Source: Zygnema cylindricum
Taxonomy: Eukaryota; Streptophyta; Zygnematophyceae; Zygnematales; Zygnemataceae
Length of the DNA stretch: 64,000 nucleotides
Reading direction: 5' to 3'
NCBI GenBank assembly: GCA_037447655.1
Contig: JBBHKE010002290.1
Coordinates: forward strand, 189,001 to 253,000
Shown here: piece by piece, positions 32,655-41,877 of the stretch
Position numbering within the stretch: position 1 is the stretch's first letter
Layout of the letters: each line of letters opens with the position of its first letter
Made by a program: the position numbers and the translations under genes
The notes under the pieces: model-generated
What the model saw: only the letters and a program-made list of their open reading frames with translations
What the model was told of the DNA's origin: nothing
The model's database searches: none

Positions 32655-33837
32655 TTATTTTCTAGTCAATCTTTAATTTCAGACCACACTTCTCCCTGCA
32701 AAAAATTAGCTTAGAGGTAGGCACAGGTTTAGTCATCATATCTGCTACCATCTCACTATCTGGTCTGTACTCTAAACTGATTATTTTGTTTTCTACTTTC
32801 TCTCTAACAGAGCTAAGTCTAATGTCTATGTGTTTGTCTTTAAAATGATGTTTAGAATTGGCAGAAATATCGAATGCTGCCTGATTATCATAAAATAAAT
32901 TGTGCACACCACTCTTAAGGTGACCAAGCTCACCAAGCAAAGACTTGACCCACATCAATTCTTTTACAGCAGAGCAACAGGCCATATACTAAGCCTCCAT
33001 GGTGGACTGAGCAATAACTTTTTGTTGTTTGCTACTCCAACAGCAAGCCCCATCACCCACATATAATACATATCCAGAAGTGCATCTCCTCATCAAAGCA
33101 ACACCATAACTGGCATCACTCCAAGTAGAGATGTCAGTATTCTCCCCACCCAAATGCAACCATAGATCCCTAGTTCCTATCAAATATCTAAGGACTCTTT
33201 TAGTTGCCTCCCAATCCCTCTTAGTGGGAGCATTTAGACTTCTACTCAGCACTCCTACAGCTCCAGCTAAATCCGGCCGGGTACAATTCATAAAATAGAT
33301 AAGACTTCCCACTACTTGCTTGTAAGATATAGTCTGCATGAACTTCTGTTCATCAGGAGATAATTCCTGGTCTAAGACTGTGACTCCTTCATCCTCACTC
33401 CACTCACTTCCCTTCTTCAACTCCATTGGAGTTGTACAACTATTAGCTTTATCCATCCGAAATTTTTCAAGCATGTTCCCTATTGCTTCTTTTTTAGTCA
33501 ATGTTATAATTTTTCTTTTTCGGTCTCTTTCTACTTGAATTCACAAAATATATTTTTCTTTCCCCATATCCTTCATTTCAAATCTCCCCTTAAGATCAGT
33601 TTTCAGTTTATTAAATTTTTCCATTGATTTACTTAAAACAAGCAAATCATCAACATAATTCCAATAAATATAAAACCTTCCTCATCTTCGAAAACATAGA
33701 TTGAGTGATCTGAGCTGATGCGGATATATCCTAGACCGGTAAGAAACTCATCAAGCTTCTTATTCCACTGTCGAGGCGCCTGTTTCAAACCATAAAGAGA
33801 TTTAATTAGCCGACATACCTTACTCTCCTCTCCTTCC
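32655..33837 (-). pseudogene. Copia family 1 RT/RNase H, part downstream of solo LTR
   Basis: On the minus strand: RT from the KVCRL region at 33820, YGLKQAPRQWN, YV-DD (broken by a missing base at about 33655) and TKKEAIGNMLEKF. Then RNase H follows (WSDASYGVALMRRCTSGYVL, STMEA with a stop at 32987, DNQAAFDISANSKHHF, ADMMTKPVPTSKL). It is about 90 percent like the intact element by eye. It is the 3' half of one copy split by the solo LTR; the other half is 34893-35125. The 3' polypurine tract and truncated LTR follow. Confidence 0.88.
33833..33837 (+). repeat. Target-site duplication CTTCC (left)
   Basis: CTTCC directly precedes the LTR TG and is repeated at 34888-34892 after the LTR CA. 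Confidence 0.88.
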
Positions 33838-34887
33838 TGTAGAAACTAATGGTTTTATTAGTATTTTCTAGGTATGAAAAGAAATATAGAAGTCGAGGCA
33901 GTCTATCTCTAACTTCTCTCTCCAACTCTCAAACTTGTCGCAGTCACTGAGAAGTTGGAGAGGAAGCTAGAGCCATGGCTACCTTGGCTATCCTGAGGTT
34001 TACGGGAATTTTATATTAGGGTTTATTTATTTATTTAAAAGGTATGCGCCGGCGGCAGGATTTGAACCCTGTACCTACCGGCCGGCAGACAGGAAATAGC
34101 CGGTAGCCTTAGCCGTTAGGTCTAGCAGTAGTATTACGTACTATATAGTTTGATAATTAATTATATGCGTATACGTACGATAATTCATTTAACTATAATA
34201 CATTACGGGATACATAGATCCAGTAATATATAGAGTACGGATTACGGTACGAACTCGAAATCAATACCGCGCATTTGTTTCGTAGGTGAAACAAATATCG
34301 CGCATGTATTTATTACGGCTACGATTAAATCCGATTTTAATCGGACGGCCGGGATTAGCGCCGAGATCGCGGAGGAAGATTTCGGCGGTTTGTGGCCATC
34401 GCCACATCGAATGACGCGTGGCGAAATTCCGTTGGATTGTGGAATCTCCGGAGATTATGGCACCGAATCCGGATTTGACATGTGTCGACATTTTGGCCAT
34501 GTCGTACAATGTCCGTACATAAAGTACACCGGCAGCTGTACTTTTGCGTACGGAACTCAATTCTGATTGGTTCCGTACATCACTAGATAGAGTCTGTGAG
34601 AGAGATAGGACTCAGAAAAATTAGAAGATAGGACCCCCTCTCCCAGAGAGCTTATGTACAAAAGGTCAACTTTGACCCTCCATAACTTACTGCTCAGGGG
34701 AGCAAATTCAGAGATTCTTTTTGCTACCAACTCAGGGGAGTCTTGCCTTTACAGGGGTGGAGGTGGTCAGGGTTTTTGTCTGCCAGGGTGGCAGTTATTT
34801 TTGCTGGAACACAAAGGGGTCAGGATTATCCTAGAGGCTTCTTGGAAGCTGTCTACTCTGAGGACTTATGGAGGTCTCAGAGTTTCA
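33838..34887 (+). mobile_element. Solo LTR, copia family 1 (1050 bp)
   Basis: It runs from TGTAGAAACTAATGG to GGTCTCAGAGTTTCA with the complete family structure. The antisense tRNA-like block at 34047-34130 has a canonical B-box complement (GGATTTGAACC). A perfect CTTCC duplication flanks it. The interrupted host is a copia RT gene whose uninterrupted form can be seen at about 45030-45050, so the insertion and later LTR-LTR recombination are clear. Confidence 0.92.
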
Positions 34888-34892
34888 CTTCC
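34888..34892 (+). repeat. Target-site duplication CTTCC (right)
   Basis: Matches 33833-33837 exactly. Confidence 0.88.
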
Positions 34893-35125
34893 TCCACAAA
34901 CCCTTCGGGTTGTCGCATGAAGATCTCTTGTTCCAATTCTTCATGCAAAAAGGTTGTCTTGATGTCCATCTGGTGCACTTCTATGTCTTCCACTACTGCC
35001 AGACTGAGAAGTATTCGGACAAAGGGAAATCTGACGACCGAGGCAAAGGTTTCCTTGTTGTCAATTCCCTCCTTTTATGTAAATCTATTTGCCACTAATT
35101 TGGCCTTGTAGCGCTCGATTGTGTT
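34893..35125 (-). pseudogene. Copia family 1 RT, part upstream of solo LTR
   Basis: The minus-strand RT segment runs from NTIERYKAKLVANRF to the FMRQPEGFVEE region, with a stop in the FTQKEGID-like motif and other changes. It continues in register with 33837 once the solo LTR is removed. At about 35125 it joins the gypsy integrase end in the same orientation. Confidence 0.85.
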
Positions 35126-35768
35126 ATCTCAGACATTATGGATATGTCAGTCCTTCGAAATATCCAACTTATAAGCCACTTCGCCCACACGGGAAAGAAC
35201 TGTGAATGGGCGCGTGAATTTGGGTGCCAACTTCTTAGAGAGGGCACCCGGCAAGGAGAGGTTTGCCATATTAAGGCAAACTTTTTCCCCCACGCCAAAG
35301 ACGGCGTCCTTCCGGTGAGCGTCGGCCTGCGACTTTTGGCGATCTTTTGCTAACTGTAGTGCCTTGGTCGCCTTTTCCAGGTTTCCTTGCAGCGTTTTGG
35401 CAAAATCTAGAGATGCCGGCATATGGCAATCCGCTTACCAATAAGTTTTGGGGAAGAGTGGGCTGTCGTCCATTTAGTGAGAATGGCGTAGCATTCGTAG
35501 ACGAGTGCGCCGCACTGTTGTACGCCACCTTGATCGCCGTTAAATGGTCCACCCAATTTGTTTGGTGCACCGAGACATAAGCCCGCAACGCTTCCTCCAG
35601 AGTTCGATTCACCCTTTTAGTCTGACCATCAGTTTGAGGGTGGTAAGCTGTGGACTTGGCCAACTGCGTGCCACACAGCGCAAATAGATTTTGCCAAAAG
35701 TGGCTCACGAATTTGCGATCGCGGTCGCTCACGATCCTCTTCGGAAGTCTGTGATGGCGGTATATCTC
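35126..35768 (-). pseudogene. Gypsy integrase, distal part, with Glu-to-Lys change
   Basis: On the minus strand: LPKRIVSDRDRKFVSHFW carries the second catalytic Asp, followed by STAYHPQTDGQTKRVNRTL. The residue 36 positions after that Asp is Lys (codon at 35616-35618) where the D-D-35-E integrase needs Glu. The C-terminal part reads TPFSLNGRQPTLP, a coiled segment (LEKATKALQLAKDRQ), then GEKVCLNMANLSL and KLAPKFTRPFTVLSRVGEVAYKL, the GPY/F-type tail. A frame change lies near 35400 and a stop at 35770. No chromodomain remains before the junction at 35125. Confidence 0.9.
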
Positions 35769-37028
35769 CTAAAAGAATAAGTCCGCGATATCTCGTGTAG
35801 TGGCTGTGGTGGACGTGGGTAAGAAATGGGCCATTTTCGTTAAGTAATCCACGACGACGAAGATTGAGTCGTAGCCCTCCTTCGTCAGCGGAAGAGCTAC
35901 GATGAAATCCATCGAAATTGCTTCCCAAGGAACAGATGGTATGGGAAGGGGTTGTAACAGACCTTGTTGCCTTGGTTCCGATTTGTTCCTGTTACAGGAG
36001 TCGCACGTTCGGACATATTCCGCAATGTCGCGAGTCATGTTTGGCCAGTAATACGTTTCAGCGACACGCGTGGTTGTTTTATCCCTCCCAAAGTGTCCAC
36101 TGAGCGGCTCGTCGTGGCTCAGTTTAAGAATCGCGTAATGTAACTCTGTATTTGTCGGAAAATAAAGTCGTGTTGTTTTACTCGGTCTGTACCGCCACAT
36201 ACCATTGGCGGTTTGAAATACTACATTCCGTTTAATGAGTTCCTTCAGTGTGTCATCGTCGTCGTAGGCGGCATTTATCATGTTTAACCACTGTTCGTCC
36301 ACTTGCACTGACCTGGTGACTGCGCTGAGTTTCGGATCTTGCGCTGCGGTCGACGCTGTGGTGTTCTCTTTCACAGAGTTTACGTTTACATGCTGCGATG
36401 CTTGTAGTTGTTGCTCTGCTACCGGCGCAGCGACTCCGAGTCTTCTTAACAGTGCATCCGTTAGGTTTGTCTTGCCCGGTTTATACTCGATGACCAATTC
36501 CGGTTCGAAGGTCTGAAGAAACGTCATCCATCGCACTTGTTTCTTGGACAACAGCGACTGTGTTTTAAGGTAGTGTATGACGTGGTGATTCGTGATAACC
36601 GTGATTCGCTTCCCCTGAACGTAACACTTCCAAACCTCCAGCGCATTGATGATTGTGATTGTCTCTTTCTCATGGGTGGCCCAGTTAAGCTCCGCTGCCT
36701 TTAGTTTTTGACTATCGTAGGCAATGGGTTGAAGACCTTTTCCTTGATCCTGCATAAGGATCGCTCCAATAGCTGTATCGCTGGCGTCGGTGATTATCGT
36801 CCAAGGTAAGTCCGGGTTGGGAATAGCTAACACAGGAGCGGTAACCAACCGCTCCTTCAGCGTGTTAAAGGCTGCCATTTGCTCCGATTTCCAATCATAG
36901 GGCACGTCATTCTGGAGTAACTTTGTGAGCGGTGCAGCGATTTTTGCGAAACCCTCAACAAAACGTCGATAGAAAGAGCATAATCCTAGAAAGCTCCGTA
37001 ACTTCGTTATATTCGCCGGCTGGGCCAC
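35769..37028 (-). CDS. Gypsy Pol: RT thumb, RNase H, integrase zinc finger and first core part
   Basis: This 419-codon frame starts inside the RT thumb (LRSFLGLCSFYRRFVEGFAKIA). It continues with RNase H (IITDASDTAIGAILMQD; HEKETITIINALEVWKCYV; TNHHVIHYLK, where Asn replaces the usual Asp of TDH). It then has a H2C2 zinc segment (LSHDEPLSGHFG ... YVRTCDSCNRNK) and integrase core with the first catalytic Asp in ISMDFIVALP. It ends at a stop at 35769, just before the second integrase Asp. It resembles Tcn1-like or related chromoviral gypsy elements of green plants by motif wording, an inference. It is one part of the element 35126-39653. Confidence 0.92.
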   Translation of the reverse strand: MAQPANITKLRSFLGLCSFYRRFVEGFAKIAAPLTKLLQNDVPYDWKSEQMAAFNTLKERLVTAPVLAIPNPDLPWTIITDASDTAIGAILMQDQGKGLQPIAYDSQKLKAAELNWATHEKETITIINALEVWKCYVQGKRITVITNHHVIHYLKTQSLLSKKQVRWMTFLQTFEPELVIEYKPGKTNLTDALLRRLGVAAPVAEQQLQASQHVNVNSVKENTTASTAAQDPKLSAVTRSVQVDEQWLNMINAAYDDDDTLKELIKRNVVFQTANGMWRYRPSKTTRLYFPTNTELHYAILKLSHDEPLSGHFGRDKTTTRVAETYYWPNMTRDIAEYVRTCDSCNRNKSEPRQQGLLQPLPIPSVPWEAISMDFIVALPLTKEGYDSIFVVVDYLTKMAHFLPTSTTATTRDIADLFF

Positions 37029-38053
37029 TCCTTTACTGCCCTCGTTTTGTTCAGATCCACTGCGATTCCGTCCCGACTCACCACATGGCCTAGAAAATCA
37101 ATTTTCTCCTTAAAGAAGTCACATTTGCTTCTCTTTGCACACAACTTTTTTTCTCGAAGGACTTGTAGGACCGTGCGTTGATGCTTTATATGATCATCAG
37201 CGTTTGGCTATACACCAAGATGTCGTGGAGGAAGACGATTACAAAGGCGTCCAAATATTGACGAAAGATGGAATTCATTAAATGCATAAAAGTTGCCGGT
37301 GCGTTAGTCAACCCGAACGACATTACCCAAAACTGGAAATGACCACACTGTAGAAACTAATGGTTTTATTAGTATTTTCTAGGTCTGAAAAGAAATATAG
37401 AAGTCGAGGCAGTCTATCTCTAACTTTTCTCTCCAACTCTCAAACTTGTCGCAGTCACTGAGAAATTGGAGAGGAAGCTAGAGCGTACGCATTCTTCACC
37501 GTTAATTTGTTTAGCGCTCGGTAGTCTATACACATACGGAAACCTCAATCTTTCTTGTTTACGAAAAGAACAGGGGCTCCATACGGTGACTTGCTCGGTT
37601 CGATTGCTCCGGCTTCGACCAACTCCGCGAGTTGCTTATTGAGTTCGTATAGCTCGGTGTAACTCATCTTGTACATCCGATTAGCCGGGGGTACTGATTC
37701 CGGAACAAGTTCTATCTTATGGTCTACTTCAAGCTTCGGAGGTAATCCTTCGAAAGCTTCGCGGGAAATACATCATCATACTCCTCCATATGTTTTGTCA
37801 CGACTTCCGGGGCCTCTTCGGAAATCTTTCCAGGGTCGTCACTTTCTTTTGAGTCGCAGTCCTTCTTCTTCCATTCTTCCGGGATCTCCTCCTTCGCCTC
37901 CTCCATTGGCTGGAGAACCGCCATACCAATTGTTGCCCCTTTCTTGAGTGCCCTCTTAAGCTGTAAGTCCGAAAGTAGGCGTCCCTCTTCCACTCCCTTA
38001 CCAGCCGCTCCCGCATTGACCTCAAACTCATCTTCACCTTTCTTCACTCTCAT
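37029..38053 (-). pseudogene. Gypsy RT, N-terminal part, deleted and patched
   Basis: On the minus strand: an acidic spacer (KHMEEYDDVFPAKL), then RT entry (KIELVPESVPPANRMYKMS, GAIEPSKSPYGAPVLFV) and the fragment DYRALNKLTV-like region to NAY at 37485. A 136-bp LTR piece (37349-37484) follows in place of the missing RT middle (first catalytic Asp region). RT resumes at [20 protein letters not shown]. The second catalytic box reads FLHD (37222-37233) instead of F-x-DD, so one metal-binding Asp is His. Further stops occur at 37200 and 37060. Catalytically dead. Confidence 0.88.
37349..37484 (+). mobile_element. 136-bp copia LTR fragment inside gypsy RT
   Basis: It is the exact start of the family 1 LTR (TGTAGAAACTAATGG to AGGAAGCTAGAGC) but stops just before the usual CATGGC. 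No target duplication is present. Comparison with intact gypsy RTs suggests about 60 codons were lost at the same place. This fits repair-associated fill-in better than transposition. Confidence 0.88.
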
Positions 38054-38451
38054 ATCGCCACTTCGCCAATCGATCGTCGGATCCCATTTTTGCAGCCATG
38101 GTTTCCCAAGGAATACTTCATGGTCCCCAAGAGGTAATACATGGCGGTCGTACCATCTAATTTCCCCACTTCGGGCCAGAACCCCGAGTAATGAAGGGTG
38201 ATTGATAAGGAACTTCGGTCGGCCAATTTTACAGATTGATGATTTTTTAGCACTACGAGAGGAAGGTTCAACCTTTTCACCGTCGCCTTGTTCATGAAGT
38301 TCCCCGATGCTCCGGAGTCCACCATGAAGTTAGTTGCATTCACTCCGATTAGACCCCTAAATATCAAAGGGTCTCCTCCTTCTCTAACTAACCTCATAAC
38401 GTTAAGTTTTCCCTTTTTGGGACCTTTCCGTTTTGGACATTCTCGAGCCAT
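38050..38451 (-). pseudogene. Gypsy Gag zinc knuckle end and aspartic protease
   Basis: The frame starts within the knuckle (HMARECPKRKGPKKGK) and runs into the protease: FMVDSGASGNFMNKATVKRL has the DSGA active site, and GFWPEVGKLDG and LGNHGCKNG follow. The first half of the knuckle (CFQCGSPDH) lies in the neighbouring frame, showing a frameshift or the normal gag-pol overlap near 38450. It ends at a stop just before the RT frame. Confidence 0.85.
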
Positions 38452-39250
38452 ATGATCTGGGGAACCGCACTGGAAGCATACGCCATTTTGCCTCCTCCGT
38501 TGGAGCTCCTCGGGGGATATTCATTTGTCTTGATCTTCGTAGGTTTCTTCGTTCTCCGCAAGAGGTTGACCACTTCTTTATCCTCGTCAATTGCGCCGAG
38601 CTCCATGGGGGTGGGACCATCGTCTCGTTGATTTCCTCCGCTGCTGCTCAACCCGTAGTGATAAGGTCTTCGGAGGTTGAAGTCGACCGAATTGGTCCGC
38701 TCCGCAAACTGGATGATTGCCAAGAGAGTAGGAGTCGTGCTTTCCTGAGCAAGCAACTGTTCCACATCCCTATGAATAGATGATTTAAGCCCCTTCACGT
38801 AGCGATCCACGGCTTCATCCTCCGTCATCGTATGTATTTGAACTTTGCACTCCAAGAACCGTTGCGTAAACTCCAACACTGAGGTTTGTTGCTTCAATAT
38901 TGCGATCTTATCTCTTGCTTCCTTCACCATGTTGACGACTGCCAAACGTCGCAAAAAAGTTGAACGAAGAGTGCCCAAACGGTTGGTATCTCATCATCCT
39001 ACACCAATGTCCTCCTCCATACCCCCGCTGCCCCTTTAAGAAGACCACCCGCGTAGTGAAGTTTCTCCCGATCCGATAGACTAGGAAAATTCTAGAGATA
39101 GTTCGCAACGGAGAATAGCCATGTGTCAAGGTTCTTGTGTCTTGCTGGGTAAACCTCGTCGGGAAGTCTTAATTTCGGTTTCCTGAAGTCTCTCTCCATG
39201 CCTCCATGGGGTCGCACCCCAAGACGAGACTCCAAGGCAGCGACGATGTT
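38394..39250 (-). pseudogene. Gypsy Gag
   Basis: On the minus strand the Gag begins near 39200 (MERDFRKPKLRLPDEVYPA, NLDTWLFSVANYL). It is interrupted by stops at about 39095 and 38985, then continues open from 38978. Motifs: KLHYAGGLLKGAAGVWRR, TSVLEFTQRFLECKVQ, DEAVDRYVKGLKSSI, LAIIQFAERTN. These match the retrotransposon Gag (PF03732-like) helical core. A CCHC knuckle follows near 38470-38430. The context (LTR and PBS upstream, protease downstream) supports the assignment. Confidence 0.88.
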
Positions 39251-39360
39251 AATCAGCTGCGCGTTTTATAATCTAACACTTTCTAACTCCCTGAGAACTT
39301 GCGTTAACATTTCTGTAGTGGATAGGTCGTGTTCATCTATGCTGTCGACTCACGAGAAAT

Positions 39361-39373
39361 TGCTCCAATACCA
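39361..39373 (-). other. Gypsy primer-binding site
   Basis: The minus-strand TGGTATTGGAGCA lies one base after the LTR CA. It differs from the usual initiator tRNA-Met 3'-end complement TGGTATCAGAGC at two positions, both of which could still wobble-pair. Confidence 0.65.
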
Positions 39374-39374
39374 G

Positions 39375-39653
39375 TGTAAAAGGGACAATAGTGCACACTG
39401 CACGCCACAATGCACAACGGAAAAACACCAAGGATCTTCTTATAGCAACAGTAGGAGCACACAACACTCACAGACCTAGTTGCGCTTTATTATTTGGAAG
39501 AGAGTACAAGGTTACGCTCGCTGCGTAGGTCTACTCGAAGAGTCTCTACTCACTAAGCCTACTTCACTATTTAAACTAGCTAACTGCTAGTCAACCTAGT
39601 ATTGTACAACTGTAAACGTGGACCTTCACGGTCAACCGAGATTTATCCAAACA
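39375..39653 (-). mobile_element. Gypsy 5' LTR (279 bp)
   Basis: On the minus strand it runs from TGTTTGGATAAATCTCGG to GTCCCTTTTACA. TTTAAATA could be a TATA-like box and AATAAAGCGC a polyadenylation signal. The partner LTR is missing because the element is truncated at 35125. Confidence 0.7.
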
Positions 39654-39689
39654 TTCTTCTAGAACTATACCGCTCGATCTACATTCTGC

Positions 39690-39762
39690 GACGTTGCTCT
39701 GTTGCGGTGCTATGTTGCTACGCTACTAAGTTGCTACGTTGCTAAGTTGCTATGCTGCGCTG
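39690..39762 (+). repeat. Short GTTGCTAC-type repeat
   Basis: About seven imperfect copies of a 9-10-bp unit (TTGCTACG, TTGCTAAG) lie just beyond the gypsy LTR. Confidence 0.75.
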
Positions 39763-40015
39763 GTCTGGAATCGCAGCTGCGCTGCTCTATAATAGCCTAT
39801 CCTATATATCGCAACTATAGCAGCCTAGCCCTAGCCACTAAGAACTCAAATCCTTTAACCCCGTTACACCTGGTATTTGTTAATTTTGGATTGCGTAAAG
39901 GATTTCCACAAAAATTAATAATCAAAAAAACAATTTTCCAGTTGTTCCTTGTGAAGATCCGGATGTCCCCATTCTCCTTTCTTCCTCGATAGGACTAGTG
40001 AACCGTGGTGAGGCC
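39763..40015. other. Unassigned spacer
   Basis: Nothing recognisable lies between the short repeat and the proline-rich ORF. Confidence 0.5.
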
Positions 40016-40836
40016 TATCAAGTGGGGCTGACAATCTGTGCGGGTGAGAATAACCTGGGATCTAAAATCTTGAGATCCGAACCGGTCTCTCCTGCAATAG
40101 GAATGGCAGTAGCAACATCAGTGGTTCCCTTCCCCACTGAGGAAGGTCTTGCTCTTGAAGAAGGTTTGTGATTGTCTACTCCTCTATATCCACGAGAGGC
40201 TTGTTCCTCTCTGAGATTTGTCTCCATTGATGGGATGTGGAGAGGAGGTTTGTTCAAAAGAGGTCTTTCGGGAATGGATGGTGGTGGAGACGGAGACGAC
40301 TAGGGGCTATGAGGAAAAGGTGTCTGTCTCCTTGGCCGCCTTGTGGAGGTCTCGGTGGAGGAGTTTCTAAGCTAGAAGATGGGGAATGCTTGTGAAGAAG
40401 TGAGTAGGCGGGGACGTGATTGCAAGGTAAGACAAGCGAGTCCGGTGACCCACGGACTGCTGCAGCGCTAGAAAGGGATGGCGAAGGAGAGGAGGCCTGA
40501 GGTGGTGATGGTGGAGGAGTGGATAGTCCAAGGGAAATGTGTATTCTCCGATGGAGTTGTAGTTGCACCACGGCCTCCACAATGGAAGATCCCGCCACTG
40601 AGACAATAGTAGGATGCTCAGTGGAAGCGGGTGCCAAGTTACCCGATAGATTTGCACCCAACCGCTCTCCATTAGGCACTGATGTTTCCTCCCCTTCCCG
40701 ATGAAGAGGAGATTTTGGTCTAGGTCTCGGTGAAGTCCTTGGAGCTTGCGTCGCAGGAGGAGTTGCTTGTCCACTAAGGATCCCTCCTGATCACCGTCTA
40801 GCCTCCCGAATGAGGAGCAGTTCATGTTCTAGTGCC
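40016..40836 (-). pseudogene. Unrecognised proline-rich ORF, 3' part (split by copia)
   Basis: On the minus strand this continues 47277-48304 across the copia insertion. With one GTGCC copy removed, the frame that ends ALEGERKKAL on the distal side carries on with EHELLLIREARR to a TGA at about 40787. Beyond that stop the same frame stays open and is proline/serine-rich (LSTPPPSPPQASSPSPSL, PPPRPPQGGQGDRH). A further open part (40018-40257) contains REEQASRGYRGVDNHKPSSR. I do not recognise a domain. It could be a host gene remnant or the Gag-like ORF of another element. The internal stop suggests decay, although a sequencing error cannot be excluded. Confidence 0.45.
40832..40836 (+). repeat. 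Target-site duplication GTGCC (left)
   Basis: Identical to 47272-47276; flanks the intact copia element. Confidence 0.95.
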
Positions 40837-41048
40837 TGTAGAAACTAATGGATTTATTAGTATTTTCTAGGTCTAAATAGAAATAGAAAGAAGCCGAGGC
40901 AGTCTATCTCTAACTTCTCTCTCCAACTCTCAAACTTGTTGCAGTCACTGAGAAGTTGGAGAGGAAGCTAGAGCCATGGCTACCTTGGCTATCCTGAAGT
41001 TTACGGGAAATTAATACTAGGGTTTATTTATTTAATTAAAAGTTAAGC

Positions 41049-41128
41049 GCCGGCGACAGGATTTGATCCCTGTACCTACCGGCCGGCAGATATGAAATAG
41101 CCGGTAGCCTTAGCCGTTAGGTCTAGCT
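41049..41128 (-). other. Antisense tRNA-like block in LTR
   Basis: On the minus strand ACCTAACGGCTAAGGC resembles an A box and D arm of tRNA-Arg type, and GGGATCAAATCCTG resembles a B box and T arm, with a GC-rich complementary stretch (CTACCGGC and GCCGGTAG) between them. Copies persist in every long family 1 LTR here (17465, 34047, 46440, 53555, 54506, 59070). The acceptor stem is not formed, so it is not a tRNA gene; a SINE or Pol III promoter relic is likely. Confidence 0.55.
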
Positions 41129-41627
41129 ATAGTGATACGTACCATTTAGTTTGATAATGATTTAAAGATGTATACGTACGATAAATTCATTTAACTGTTA
41201 CGGATTACGGGATACATAGATCCGGTACGGATGACGGTACGGATTACGAATCAATACCGCGCATTTGTTTCGGAAGTGAAATAAATACCGCGCATGTATT
41301 TATTACGGCTAAGATTAAATCTGAATTTAATCGGACGGCCGGAATTAGCGCCGAGATCGCGGAGGGAGATTTCGGCGGTTTGTGGCCATCGCCACATCAG
41401 ATGACACGTGGCAAAATTCCGTTGGATTGTAGAATCTCCGGAGATTATGGCACCGAATCCGGATTTGACATGTGTCGACATTTAGGCCATGTCGTACAAT
41501 GTCCGTACTGAAAGTACACCAGCGGCTGTACTTTTGCGTACGGAACTCAATTCTGATTGGTTCCGTACATCAGTAGATAGAGTCTGTGAGAGAGATAGAA
41601 CTTAGAAAAATTAGAAGATAGGACCCT

Positions 41628-41873
41628 CTCTCCCAGAGAGCTTCTGTACAAAAGGTCAACTTTGACCCTCCATAACTTACTGCTCAGGGGAGCAAATTCA
41701 GAGATTCTTTTTGCTACTGACTCACGGGAGTCTTGCCTTCACAGGGGTGCAGGTTGTCAGGGTTTTTGTCTGCCAGGGTGGCAGTTATTTTTGCTGGAAC
41801 ACAAAGGGGTCAGGATTATCCTAGAGGCTTCTTGGAAGCTGTCCACTCTGAGGACTTATGGAGGTCTCAGAGT
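41628..41873 (+). promoter_or_regulatory. Array of short hairpins at the LTR 3' end
   Basis: Consecutive inverted repeats: CTCTC-CCA-GAGAG (41628), GGTCAA-CT-TTGACC (41654), TGCTC-AGGG-GAGCA (41681), CTGCC-AGGGT-GGCAG (41770), GCTTC-TTG-GAAGC (41827), and ACTCTGAG with CTCAGAGT (41845-41873). In other LTR copies the TGCTC/GAGCA stem is kept while its loop varies in sequence and length. This fits an RNA leader for packaging, dimerisation or translation. GGTCAACTTTGACC also contains two W-box cores (TTGACC), a possible WRKY-type promoter element. Confidence 0.6.
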
Positions 41874-41877
41874 TACA

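Larger units (their letters stand above)
40837..41877 (+). mobile_element. 5' LTR of intact copia element (1041 bp)
   Basis: It runs TGTAGAAACTAATGG to GGTCTCAGAGTTACA. It is the same length as the 3' LTR, with about ten substitutions that I counted by eye (about 99 percent identity). Inside, in order, are an antisense tRNA-like block (41049-41128), GC-rich inverted segments, CTGATTGGTTCCGTAC, and a run of short hairpins from 41628 to 41873 just before the PBS. An ATG at 41858, inside the LTR, opens the frame that continues through the PBS into Gag. Confidence 0.97.

Noticed and set aside
34047-34130. Possible true tRNA gene on the minus strand
   Set aside because: A and B boxes are present but the acceptor stem does not pair, and the block recurs in every LTR; treated as tRNA-like LTR sequence.
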